From: Baylisascaris procyonis
Lineage: Eukaryota > Nematoda > Chromadorea > Rhabditida > Ascarididae
NCBI GenBank assembly: GCA_037389465.1
Contig: JAZARR010000187.1
Coordinates: 620,001-684,000, forward strand
Length of the DNA: 64,000 nt
Reading direction: 5' to 3'
The notes beneath the pieces are model-generated. The model was not told the origin of the DNA. It ran no database searches and saw only the letters and a program-made list of their open reading frames with translations. Both the position numbers and the translations under genes were made by a program. Every line of letters starts with the position of its first letter. Positions within the stretch are counted from its first letter, which is position 1. Of this stretch, positions 20,835 to 32,820 are shown one piece after another.

Positions 20835-23800
20835 TTCTAAGCCTGAGCCTAAGCCTTAGCCTAAACCTCAATTTAAGCTTAAGCCTAAGCCTAAGCCTAA
20901 GCCTGAGCTTAAGCCTAAGCCTAAGCCTAAGCCCAAACCTAAGCCTAAGCCTAAGCCTAAGCCTAAGCCTAAGCCTATGCCTAAGCCTAAGCCTAAGCCT
21001 AAGCCTAAGCCTAAGCCTAAGCCTAAGCCTAAGCCTAAGCCTAAGCCTAAGCCTAAGCCTAAGCCTAAGCCCTAAGCCTAAGCCTAAGCCTAAGCCTAAG
21101 CCCTAAGCCCAAGCTTAAGCCTAAGCCTAAGCCCAAGCCTAAGCCTAAGCTTAAGCCTAAGCATAATCCTAAGCTTAAGCTTGAGCCTTAGTGTAAGTTT
21201 AAGCCTAAGCCTAAGCCTAAGCTTAAGCCTAAGCGTAAGTTTAAGCCGAAGCCTATGCCTAAGCCTAAGCCTAATCCTTAGCCTAAGCCTAAGCCTGAGC
21301 CTAAGCCTAAGCCTAAGCCTAAGTTCTAGGGCTAAGCCTAAGCCTAAGCCTTAGCCTAAACCTCAGCTTAAGCCCAAGCCTAAGCCTATGCCTAAGCCTA
21401 AGCCCAAGCTTAAGCCTAAGCCTAAGCCTAAGCTCAAGCCTAAGCGTAAGTTTAAGCCTAAGCCTAAGCCTAAGCTTAAGCCTAAGCTTAAGCCTAAGCC
21501 TATGTTTAAGCCTAAGCCTAAGCCTAAGCCTAAGCCTAAGCCTAAGCCTAAGCCTAAGCCCAAGCCTAAGCCTAAGCTTAAGCCTAAGCATAATCCTAAG
21601 CTTAAGCTTGAGCCTTAGTGTAAGTTTAAGCCTAAGCCTAAGCCTAAGCCTAAGCCTAAGCTTAAGCCTATGCGTAAGTTTAAGCCGAAGCCTGACCCTA
21701 TGCCTAAGCCTAAGCCTAATCCTTAGCCTAAGCCTAAACCTAAGCCTTAGCCTAAACCTCAACTTAAGCCCAAGCCTAAGCCTGAACCTAAGCCTAAGCC
21801 TAAGCTTAAACCTAAGCCTAAGCCTAAGCCTAAGCTTAAGCCTTAGCCTAAACCTCAACTTAAGCTTAAGCCTAAGCCTAAGCCTAAGTCTAAGTTCTAG
21901 GCCTAAGCCTAAGCCTTAGCCTAATCCTCAACTTAAGCCTAAGCCTAAGCCTAAGCCTAATCCTGAGCCTAAGCCTAAGCCTAAGCCTAAGCCTAAGCCT
22001 AAGCCTAAGCCTAAGCCCTAAGCCTAAGGCTAAGCTTAAGCCTAAGTTTAAGCCTAAGCCTATGCCTAAGCCTATGTCTAAGCCTAAGCCTAAGCCTTAG
22101 CCCTAAGCCTAAGCCTAAGCCTAAGCCTAAGCCTAAGCCTAAGCCTAAGCCTAAGCCTAAGCCTAAGCCTAAGCCTAAGCCTAAGCCTAAGCCTAAGCCT
22201 AAGCCTAAGCCTAAGCCTAAGCCTAAGCCTAAGCCTAAGCCTAAGCCTAGGCCTAAGCCTAATTTAAGCCTAAGCCTAAGCCTAAGCCTAAGCCCAAGCT
22301 TAAGCCTAAGCCTAAGCCCAAGCCTAAGCCTAAGCCCAAGCCTAAGCCTAAGCCTAAGCCTTAATCCTAAGCCTAAGCCTAAGCTTAAGCCTAAGCGTAA
22401 GTTTAAGCCTAAGCCTAAGCCTGAGCCTAAGCCTAAGCTTAAGCCTAAGCCTAAGTTTAAGCCTAAGCCTATGCCTAAGCCTAAGCCTAAGTTTAAGCCT
22501 AAGCCTCTGCCTAAGCCTAAGCCTAAGCCTTAGCCTAAGCCTAAGCCTAAGCCTCAGCCTAAGCCTAAGCCCAAGCCTATGCCTAAGCCTAAGCCTATGC
22601 CCTAAGCCTAAGCCTAAGCCTTAGCCTGACCCCAAGTTCTAAGCCTAAGCCTAAGCCTAAGCTTAAGCCTAAGCCTACGCCTAAGCCTAAGCCTAAGCCT
22701 AAGCCTAAGCTTAAGCCTAAGCCCAAGCCTATTCCTAAGCCTAAGCCCTAAGCCTAAGCCTAAGCCTAAGCATAACCCTAAGTTCTAAGCCTAAACCTAA
22801 GCCTTAGCCTTAATCTCAACTTGAGCCTAGGCCTAAGCCTAAGCCTAAGCCTAAGCTTAAGCCTTAGCCTAAACCTCAGCTTAAGCACAAGCCTAAGCCT
22901 AAGCCGAAGCCTAATCCTAAGCCTAAGCCTAAGCCTAAGCCTAAGCCTAAGCCTAAGCCTAACCCTAAGTTCTAAGCCTAAGCCTAAGCCTTAGCCTAAA
23001 CCTCAACTTCAGCTTAAGCCTAAGCCTAAGCCTGAGCCTAAGCCTAAGCCTAAGCCTAAGTTTAAGCCTAAGCCTAAGTTTAAGCCTAAGCCTAAGCCTA
23101 ATCCTTAGCCTAAGCCTAAGCCTAAGCCTAAGCCTAGGCCTAAGCCTAACCCTAAGCCTAAGCCTAAGCTTAAGCCTAAGTTTAAGCCTAAGCCTATGCC
23201 TAAGCCTATGCCTAAGCCTAATCCTAAGCCTTAGCCCTTAGCCTAAGCCTAAACCTAGGCCTAAGCCTGAGCCTAACCCTAAGTTCTAAGCCTGAGCCTA
23301 AGCCTTAGCCTAAACCTCAATTTAAGCTTAAGCCTAAGCCTAAGCCTAAGCCTGAGCTTAAGCCTAAGCCTAAGCCTAAGCCCAAACCTAAGCCTAAGCC
23401 TAAGCCTAAGCCTAAGCCTAAGCCTATGCCTAAGCCTAAGCCTAAGCCTAAGCCTAAGCCTAAGCCTAAGCCTAAGCCTAAGCCTAAGCCTAAGCCTAAG
23501 CCTAAGCCTAAGCCTAAGCCTAAGCCTAAGCCTAAGCCTAAGCCTAAGCCTAAGCCTAAGTAAGCCCAAGCTTAAGCCTAAGCCTAAGCCCAAGCCTAAG
23601 CCTAAGCTTAAGCCTAAGCATAATCCTAAGCTTAAGCTTGAGCCTTAGTGTAAGTTTAAGCCTAAGCCTAAGCCTAAGCTTAAGCCTAAGCGTAAGTTTA
23701 AGCCGAAGCCTATGCCTAAGCCTAAGCCTAATCCTTAGCCTAAGCCTAAGCCTGAGCCTAAGCCTAAGCCTAAGCCTAAGTTCTAGGGCTAAGCCTAAGC

Positions 23801-26800
23801 CTAAGCCTTAGCCTAAACCTCAGCTTAAGCCCAAGCCTAAGCCTATGCCTAAGCCTAAGCCCAAGCTTAAGCCTAAGCCTAAGCCTAAGCTCAAGCCTAA
23901 GCGTAAGTTTAAGCCTAAGCCTAAGCCTAAGCCTAAGCCTAAGCTTAAGCCTAAGCCTATGTTTAAGCCTAAGCCTAAGCCTAAGCCTAAGCCTAAGCCT
24001 AAGCCTAAGCCTAAGCCCAAGCCTAAGCCTAAGCTTAAGCCTAAGCATAATCCTAAGCTTAAGCTTGAGCCTTAGTGTAAGTTTAAGCCTAAGCCTAAGC
24101 CTAAGCCTAAGCCTAAGCTTAAGCCTATGCGTAAGTTTAAGCCGAAGCCTGACCCTATGCCTAAGCCTAAGCCTAATCCTTAGCCTAAGCCTAAACCTAA
24201 GCCTTAGCCTAAACCTCAACTTAAGCCCAAGCCTAAGCCTGAACCTAAGCCTAAGCCTAAGCTTAAACCTAAGCCTAAGCCTAAGCCTAAGCTTAAGCCT
24301 TAGCCTAAACCTCAACTTAAGCTTAAGCCTAAGCCTAAGCCTAAGTCTAAGTTCTAGGCCTAAGCCTAAGCCTTAGCCTAATCCTCAACTTAAGCCTAAG
24401 CCTAAGCCTAAGCCTAATCGTGAGCCTAAGCCTAAGCCCAAGCCTAAGCCTAAGCTTAAGCCTAAGCATAATCCTAAGCTTAAGCTTGAGCCTTAGTGTA
24501 AGTTTAAGCCTAAGCCTAAGCCTATGCCTAAGCCTAAGCCTAATCCTTAGCCTAAGCCTAAACCTAAGCCTTAGCCTAAACCTCAACTTAAGCCCAAGCC
24601 TAAGCCTGAACCTAAGCCTAAGCCTAAGCTTAAACCTAAGCCTAAGCCTAAGCCTAAGCTTAAGCCTTAGCCTAAACCTCAACTTAACTTAAGCCTAAGC
24701 CTAAGCCTAAGTCTAAGTTCTAGGCCTAAGCCTAAGCCTTAGCCTAATCCTCAACTTAAGCCTAAGCCTAAGCCTGAGCCTAATCCTAAGCCTAAGCCTA
24801 AGCCTTAGCCTAAGCCTAAGCCTAAGCCTAAGCCTAAGCCTAAGCCCTAAGGCTAAGCGTAAGCCTAAGCCTAAGCCTAACCCTAAGCCTAAGCCTAAGC
24901 TTAAGCCTAAGTTTAAGCCTAAGCCTATGCCTAAGCCTATGCCTAAGCCTAAGCCTAAGCCTTAGCCCTAAGCCTAAGCCTAAACCTAAGCCTAAGCCTG
25001 AGCCAAACCCTAAGTTCTAAGCCTGAGCCTAAGCCTTAGCCTAAACCTCAATTTAAGCTTAAGCCTAAGCCTAAGCCTAAGCCTAAGCCTAAGCCTAAGC
25101 CTAAGCCTAAGCCTAAGCCTAAGCCTAAGCCTAAGCCTAAGCCTAGGCCTAAGCCCTAAGCCTAAACTTAAGCCTAAGCCTAAGCCCAAGCCTAAGCCTA
25201 AGCCTAAGCCTAAGCCTAAGTTCTAGGGCTAAGCCTAAGCCTAAGCCTTAGCCTAAACCTCAGCTTAAGCCCAAGCCTAAGCCTATGCCTAAGCCTAAGC
25301 CTAAGCTCAAGCCTAAGCGTAAGTTTAAGCCTAAGCCTAAGCCTAAGCCTAAGCCTAAGCTTAAGCCTAAGCCTATGTTTAAGCCTAAGCCTAAGCCTAA
25401 GCCTAAGCCTAAGCCTAAGCCTAAGCCTAAGCCCAAGCCTAAGCCTAAGCTTAAGCCTAAGCATAATCCTAAGCTTAAGCTTGAGCCTTAGTGTAAGTTT
25501 AAGCCTAAGCCTAAGCCTAAGCCTAAGCCTAAGCTTAAGCCTATGCGTAAGTTTAAGCCGAAGCCTGACCCTATGCCTAAGCCTAAGCCTAATCCTTAGC
25601 CTAAGCCTAAACCTAAGCCTTAGCCTAAACCTCAACTTAAGCCCAAGCCTAAGCCTGAACCTAAGCCTAAGCCTAAGCTTAAACCTAAGCCTAAGCCTAA
25701 GCCTAAGCTTAAGCCTTAGCCTAAACCTCAACTTAAGCTTAAGCCTAAGCCTAAGCCTAAGTCTAAGTTCTAGGCCTAAGCCTAAGCCTTAGCCTAATCC
25801 TCAACTTAAGCCTAAGCCTAAGCCTAAGCCTAATCCTGAGCCTAAGCCTAAGCCTAAGCCTAAGCCTAAGCCTAAGCCTAAGCCTAAGCCTAAGCCTAAG
25901 CCCTAAGCCTAAGGCTAAGCTTAAGCCTAAGTTTAAGCCTAAGCCTATGCCTAAGCCTATGTCTAAGCCTAAGCCTAAGCCTTAGCCCTAAGCCTAAGCC
26001 TAAGCCTAAGCCTAAGCCTAAGCCTAAGCCTAAGCCTAAGCCTAAGCCTAAGCCTAAGCCTAAGCCTAAGCCTAAGCCTAAGCCTAAGCCTAAGCCTAAG
26101 CCCTAAGCCTAAGCCTAAGCCTAAGCCTAAGCCTAAGCCTAGGCCTAAGCCTAATTTAAGCCTAAGCCTAAGCCTAAGCCTAAGCCCAAGCTTAAGCCTA
26201 AGCCTAAGCCCAAGCCTAAGCCTAAGCCCAAGCCTAAGCCTAAGCCTAAGCCTTAATCCTAAGCCTAAGCCTAAGCTTAAGCCTAAGCGTAAGTTTAAGC
26301 CTAAGCCTAAGCCTGAGCCTAAGCCTAAGCTTAAGCCTAAGCCTAAGTTTAAGCCTAAGCCTATGCCTAAGCCTAAGCCTAAGTTTAAGCCTAAGCCTCT
26401 GCCTAAGCCTAAGCCTAAGCCTTAGCCTAAGCCTAAGCCTGAGCCTCAGCCTAAGCCTAAGCCCAAGCCTATGCCTAAGCCTAAGCCTATGCCCTAAGCC
26501 TAAGCCTAAGCCTTAGCCTGACCCCAAGTTCTAAGCCTAAGCCTAAGCCTAAGCTTAAGCCTAAGCCTACGCCTAAGCCTAAGCCTAAGCCTAAGCCTAA
26601 GCTTAAGCCTAAGCCCAAGCCTATTCCTAAGCCTAAGCCCTAAGCCTAAGCCTAAGCCTAAGCATAACCCTAAGTTCTAAGCCTAAACCTAAGCCTTAGC
26701 CTTAATCTCAACTTGAGCCTAGGCCTAAGCCTAAGCCTAAGCCTAAGCTTAAGCCTTAGCCTAAACCTCAGCTTAAGCACAAGCCTAAGCCTAAGCCGAA

Positions 26801-29800
26801 GCCTAATCCTAAGCCTAAGCCCTAAGCCTAAGCCTAAGCCTAAGCCTAAGCCTAACCCTAAGTTCTAAGCCTAAGCCTAAGCCTTAGCCTAAACCTCAAC
26901 TTCAGCTTAAGCCTAAGCCTAAGCCTGAGCCTAAGCCTAAGCCTAAGCCTAAGTTTAAGCCTAAGCCTAAGTTTAAGCCTAAGCCTAAGCCTAATCCTTA
27001 GCCTAAGCCTAAGCCTAAGCCTAAGCCTAGGCCTAAGCCTAACCCTAAGCCTAAGCCTAAGCTTAAGCCTAAGTTTAAGCCTAAGCCTATGCCTAAGCCT
27101 ATGCCTAAGCCTAATCCTAAGCCTTAGCCCTTAGCCTAAGCCTAAACCTAGGCCTAAGCCTGAGCCTAACCCTAAGTTCTAAGCCTGAGCCTAAGCCTTA
27201 GCCTAAACCTCAATTTAAGCTTAAGCCTAAGCCTAAGCCTAAGCCTGAGCTTAAGCCTAAGCCTAAGCCTAAGCCCAAACCTAAGCCTAAGCCTAAGCCT
27301 AAGCCTAAGCCTAAGCCTAAGCCTAAGCCTAAGCTTAAGCCTATGCGTAAGTTTAAGCCGAAGCCTGACCCTATGCCTAAGCCTAAGCCTAATCCTTAGC
27401 CTAAGCCTAAACCTAAGCCTTAGCCTAAACCTCAACTTAAGCCCAAGCCTAAGCCTGAACCTAAGCCTAAGCCTAAGCTTAAACCTAAGCCTAAGCCTAA
27501 GCCTAAGCTTAAGCCTTAGCCTAAACCTCAACTTAAGCTTAAGCCTAAGCCTAAGCCTAAGTCTAAGTTCTAGGCCTAAGCCTAAGCCTTAGCCTAATCC
27601 TCAACTTAAGCCTAAGCCTAAGCCTAAGCCTAATCCTGAGCCTAAGCCTAAGCCTAAGCCTAAGCCTAAGCCTAAGCCTAAGCCTAAGCCTAAGCCTAAG
27701 CCTAAGCCTAAGGCTAAGCTTAAGCCTAAGTTTAAGCCTAAGCCTATGCCTAAGCCTATGTCTAAGCCTAAGCCTAAGCCTTAGCCCTAAGCCTAAGCCT
27801 AAGCCTAAGCCTAAGCCTAAGCCTAAGCCTAAGCCTAAGCCTAAGCCTAAGCCTAAGCCTAAGCCTAAGCCTAAGCCTAAGCCTAAGCCTAAGCCTAAGC
27901 CTAAGCCTAAGCCTAAGCCTAAGCCTAAGCCTAGGCCTAAGCCTAATTTAAGCCTAAGCCTAAGCCTAAGCCTAAGCCCAAGCTTAAGCCTAAGCCTAAG
28001 CCCAAGCCTAAGCCTAAGCCCAAGCCTAAGCCTAAGCCTAAGCCTTAATCCTAAGCCTAAGCCTAAGCTTAAGCCTAAGCGTAAGTTTAAGCCTAAGCCT
28101 AAGCCTGAGCCTAAGCCTAAGCTTAAGCCTAAGCCTAAGTTTAAGCCTAAGCCTATGCCTAAGCCTAAGCCTAAGTTTAAGCCTAAGCCTCTGCCTAAGC
28201 CTAAGCCTAAGCCTTAGCCTAAGCCTAAGCCTGAGCCTCAGCCTAAGCCTAAGCCCAAGCCTATGCCTAAGCCTAAGCCTATGCCCTAAGCCTAAGCCTA
28301 AGCCTTAGCCTGACCCCAAGTTCTAAGCCTAAGCCTAAGCCTAAGCTTAAGCCTAAGCCTACGCCTAAGCCTAAGCCTAAGCCTAAGCCTAAGCTTAAGC
28401 CTAAGCCCAAGCCTATTCCTAAGCCTAAGCCCTAAGCCTAAGCCTAAGCCTAAGCATAACCCTAAGTTCTAAGCCTAAACCTAAGCCTTAGCCTTAATCT
28501 CAACTTGAGCCTAGGCCTAAGCCTAAGCCTAAGCCTAAGCTTAAGCCTTAGCCTAAACCTCAGCTTAAGCACAAGCCTAAGCCTAAGCCGAAGCCTAATC
28601 CTAAGCCTAAGCCCTAAGCCTAAGCCTAAGCCTAAGCCTAAGCCTAACCCTAAGTTCTAAGCCTAAGCCTAAGCCTTAGCCTAAACCTCAACTTCAGCTT
28701 AAGCCTAAGCCTAAGCCTGAGCCTAAGCCTAAGCCTAAGCCTAAGTTTAAGCCTAAGCCTAAGTTTAAGCCTAAGCCTAAGCCTAATCCTTAGCCTAAGC
28801 CTAAGCCTAAGCCTAAGCCTAGGCCTAAGCCTAACCCTAAGCCTAAGCCTAAGCTTAAGCCTAAGTTTAAGCCTAAGCCTATGCCTAAGCCTATGCCTAA
28901 GCCTAATCCTAAGCCTTAGCCCTTAGCCTAAGCCTAAACCTAGGCCTAAGCCTGAGCCTAACCCTAAGTTCTAAGCCTGAGCCTAAGCCTTAGCCTAAAC
29001 CTCAATTTAAGCTTAAGCCTAAGCCTAAGCCTAAGCCTGAGCTTAAGCCTAAGCCTAAGCCTAAGCCCAAACCTAAGCCTAAGCCTAAGCCTAAGCCTAA
29101 GCCTAAGCCTATGCCTAAGCCTAAGCCTAAGCCTAAGCCTAAGCCTAAGCCTAAGCCTAAGCCTAAGCCTAAGCCTAAGCCTAAGCCTAAGCCTAAGCCT
29201 AAGCCTAAGCCTAAGCCTAAGCCTAAGCCTAAGCCTAAGCCTAAGCCCAAGCTTAAGCCTAAGCCTAAGCCCAAGCCTAAGCCTAAGCTTAAGCCTAAGC
29301 ATAATCCTAAGCTTAAGCTTGAGCCTTAGTGTAAGTTTAAGCCTAAGCCTAAGCCTAAGCTTAAGCCTAAGCGTAAGTTTAAGCCGAAGCCTATGCCTAA
29401 GCCTAAGCCTAATCCTTAGCCTAAGCCTAAGCCTGAGCCTAAGCCTAAGCCTAAGCCTAAGTTCTAGGGCTAAGCCTAAGCCTAAGCCTTAGCCTAAACC
29501 TCAGCTTAAGCCCAAGCCTAAGCCTATGCCTAAGCCTAAGCCCAAGCTTAAGCCTAAGCCTAAGCCTAAGCTCAAGCCTAAGCGTAAGTTTAAGCCTAAG
29601 CCTAAGCCTAAGCCTAAGCCTAAGCTTAAGCCTAAGCCTATGTTTAAGCCTAAGCCTAAGCCTAAGCCTAAGCCTAAGCCTAAGCCTAAGCCTAAGCCCA
29701 AGCCCAAGCCTAAGCCTAAGCTTAAGCCTAAGCATAATCCTAAGCTTAAGCTTGAGCCTTAGTGTAAGTTTAAGCCTAAGCCTAAGCCTAAGCCTAAGCC

Positions 29801-32800
29801 TAAGCTTAAGCCTATGCGTAAGTTTAAGCCGAAGCCTGACCCTATGCCTAAGCCTAAGCCTAATCCTTAGCCTAAGCCTAAACCTAAGCCTTAGCCTAAA
29901 CCTCAACTTAAGCCCAAGCCTAAGCCTGAACCTAAGCCTAAGCCTAAGCTTAAACCTAAGCCTAAGCCTAAGCCTAAGCTTAAGCCTTAGCCTAAACCTC
30001 AACTTAAGCTTAAGCCTAAGCCTAAGCCTAAGTCTAAGTTGTAGGCCTAAGCCTAAGCCTTAGCCTAATCCTCAACTTAAGCCTAAGCCTAAGCCTAAGC
30101 CTAATCGTGAGCCTAAGCCTAAGCCCAAGCCTAAGCCTAAGCTTAAGCCTAAGCATAATCCTAAGCTTAAGCTTGAGCCTTAGTGTAAGTTTAAGCCTAA
30201 GCCTAAGCCTATGCCTAAGCCTAAGCCTAATCCTTAGCCTAAGCCTAAACCTAAGCCTTAGCCTAAACCTCAACTTAAGCCCAAGCCTAAGCCTGAACCT
30301 AAGCCTAAGCCTAAGCTTAAACCTAAGCCTAAGCCTAAGCCTAAGCTTAAGCCTTAGCCTAAACCTCAACTTAACTTAAGCCTAAGCCTAAGCCTAAGTC
30401 TAAGTTCTAGGCCTAAGCCTAAGCCTTAGCCTAATCCTCAACTTAAGCCTAAGCCTAAGCCTGAGCCTAATCCTAAGCCTAAGCCTAAGCCTTAGCCTAA
30501 GCCTAAGCCTAAGCCTAAGCCTAAGCCTAAGCCCTAAGCCTAAGGCTAAGCGTAAGCCTAAGCCTAAGCCTAACCCTAAGCCTAAGCCTAAGCTTAAGCC
30601 TAAGTTTAAGCCTAAGCCTATGCCTAAGCCTATGCCTAAGCCTAAGCCTAAGCCTTAGCCCTAAGCCTAAGCCTAAACCTAAGCCTAAGCCTGAGCCAAA
30701 CCCTAAGTTCTAAGCCTGAGCCTAAGCCTTAGCCTAAACCTCAATTTAAGCTTAAGCCTAAGCCTAAGCCTAAGCCTAAGCCTAAGCCTAAGCCTAAGCC
30801 TAAGCCTAAGCCTAAGCCTAAGCCTAAGCCTAGGCCTAAGCCCTAAGCCTAAACTTAAGCCTAAGCCTAAGCCCAAGCCTAAGCCTAAGCCTAAGCCTAA
30901 GCCTAAGTTCTAGGGCTAAGCCTAAGCCTAAGCCTTAGCCTAAACCTCAGCTTAAGCCCAAGCCTAAGCCTATGCCTAAGCCTAAGCCTAAGCTCAAGCC
31001 TAAGCGTAAGTTTAAGCCTAAGCCTAAGCCTAAGCCTAAGCCTAAGCTTAAGCCTAAGCCTATGTTTAAGCCTAAGCCTAAGCCTAAGCCTAAGCCTAAG
31101 CCTAAGCCTAAGCCTAAGCCCAAGCCTAAGCCTAAGCTTAAGCCTAAGCATAATCCTAAGCTTAAGCTTGAGCCTTAGTGTAAGTTTAAGCCTAAGCCTA
31201 AGCCTAAGCCTAAGCCTAAGCTTAAGCCTATGCGTAAGTTTAAGCCGAAGCCTGACCCTATGCCTAAGCCTAAGCCTAATCCTTAGCCTAAGCCTAAACC
31301 TAAGCCTTAGCCTAAACCTCAACTTAAGCCCAAGCCTAAGCCTGAACCTAAGCCTAAGCCTAAGCTTAAACCTAAGCCTAAGCCTAAGCCTAAGCTTAAG
31401 CCTTAGCCTAAACCTCAACTTAAGCTTAAGCCTAAGCCTAAGCCTAAGTCTAAGTTCTAGGCCTAAGCCTAGGCCTTAGCCTAATCCTCAACTTAAGCCT
31501 AAGCCTAAGCCTAAGCCTAATCCTGAGCCTAAGCCTAAGCCTAAGCCTAAGCCTAAGCCTAAGCCTAAGCCTAAGCCTAAGCCTAAGCCCTAAGCCTAAG
31601 GCTAAGCTTAAGCCTAAGTTTAAGCCTAAGCCTATGCCTAAGCCTATGTCTAAGCCTAAGCCTAATCCTTAGCCTAAGCCTAAACCTAAGCCTTAGCCTA
31701 AACCTCAACTTAAGCCCAAGCCTAAGCCTGAACCTAAGCCTAAGCCTAAGCTTAAACCTAAGCCTAAGCCTAAGCCTAAGCTTAAGCCTTAGCCTAAACC
31801 TCAACTTAAGCTTAAGCCTAAGCCTAAGCCTAAGTCTAAGTTCTAGGCCTAAGCCTAAGCCTTAGCCTAATCCTCAACTTAAGCCTAAGCCTAAGCCTAA
31901 GCCTAATCCTGAGCCTAAGCCTAAGCCTAAGCCTAAGCCTAAGCCTGAGCCTAAGCCTAAGCCTAAGCCTAAGCCCTAAGCCTAAGGCTAAGCTTAAGCC
32001 TAAGTTTAAGCCTAAGCATATGCCTAAGCCTATGTCTAAGCCTAAGCCTAAGCCTTAGCCCTAAGCCTAAGCCTAAGCCTAAGCCTAAGCCTAAGCCTAA
32101 GCCTAAGCCTAAGCCTAAGCCTAAGCCCAAGCCTAAGCCTAAGCCTAAGCCTAAGCCTAAGCCTAAGCCTAAGCCCTAAGCCTAAGCCTAAGCCTAAGCC
32201 TAAGCCTAAGCCTAGGCCTAAGCCTAATTTAAGCCTAAGCCTAAGCCTAAGCCTAAGCCCAAGCTTAAGCCTAAGCCTAAGCCCAAGCCTAAGCCTAAGC
32301 CCAAGCCTAAGCCTAAGCCTAAGCCCTAATCCTAAGCCTAAGCCTAAGCCTAAGTTTAAGCCTAAGCCTCTGCCTAAGCCTAAGCCTAAGCCTTAGCCTA
32401 AGCCTAAGCCTAAGCCTCAGCCTAAGCCTAAGCCCAAGCCTATGCCTAAGCCTAAGCCTATGCCCTAAGCCTAAGCCTAAGCCTAAGTTTAAGCCTAAGC
32501 CTATGCCTAAGCCTAAGCCTAAGTTTAAGCCTAAGCCTCTGCCTAAGCCTAAGCCTAAGCCTTAGCCTAAGCCTAAGCCTAAGCCTCAGCCTAAGCCTAA
32601 GCCCAAGCCTATGCCTAAGCCTAAGCCTATGCCCTAAGCCTAAGCCTAAGCCTTAGCCTGACCCCAAGTTCTAAGCCTAAGCCTAAGCCTAAGCTTAAGC
32701 CTAAGCCTACGCCTAAGCCTAAGCCTAAGCCTAAGCCTAAGCTTAAGCCTAAGCCCAAGCCTATTCCTAAGCCTAAGCCCTAAGCCTAAGCCTAAGCCTA

Positions 32801-32820
32801 AGCATAACCCTAAGTTCTAA
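20835..32820 (-). repeat. Higher-order repeats (~2.45 kb and derivatives) within the array
   Basis: The marker TTCTAAGCCTGAG preceding AAACCTCAATTTAAGC recurs at 20835, 23284, 25015, 27177, 28969 and 30708. Between markers, the same ordered variants recur: GCCGAAGCCTATG, TTCTAGGGC, CATAATCC, TTCTAGGCC, CTAATTTAAG, GACCCCAAGTTC, CTATTCCTAAG, GCATAACCC. Full cycles run 20835-23283 (2,449 bp), 23284-27176 (3,893 bp, with an internal extra copy), 27177-28968 (1,792 bp, with a deletion) and onward from 28969. The shared, ordered variants show that multi-kilobase blocks, not single hexamers, were copied. Confidence 0.88.
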
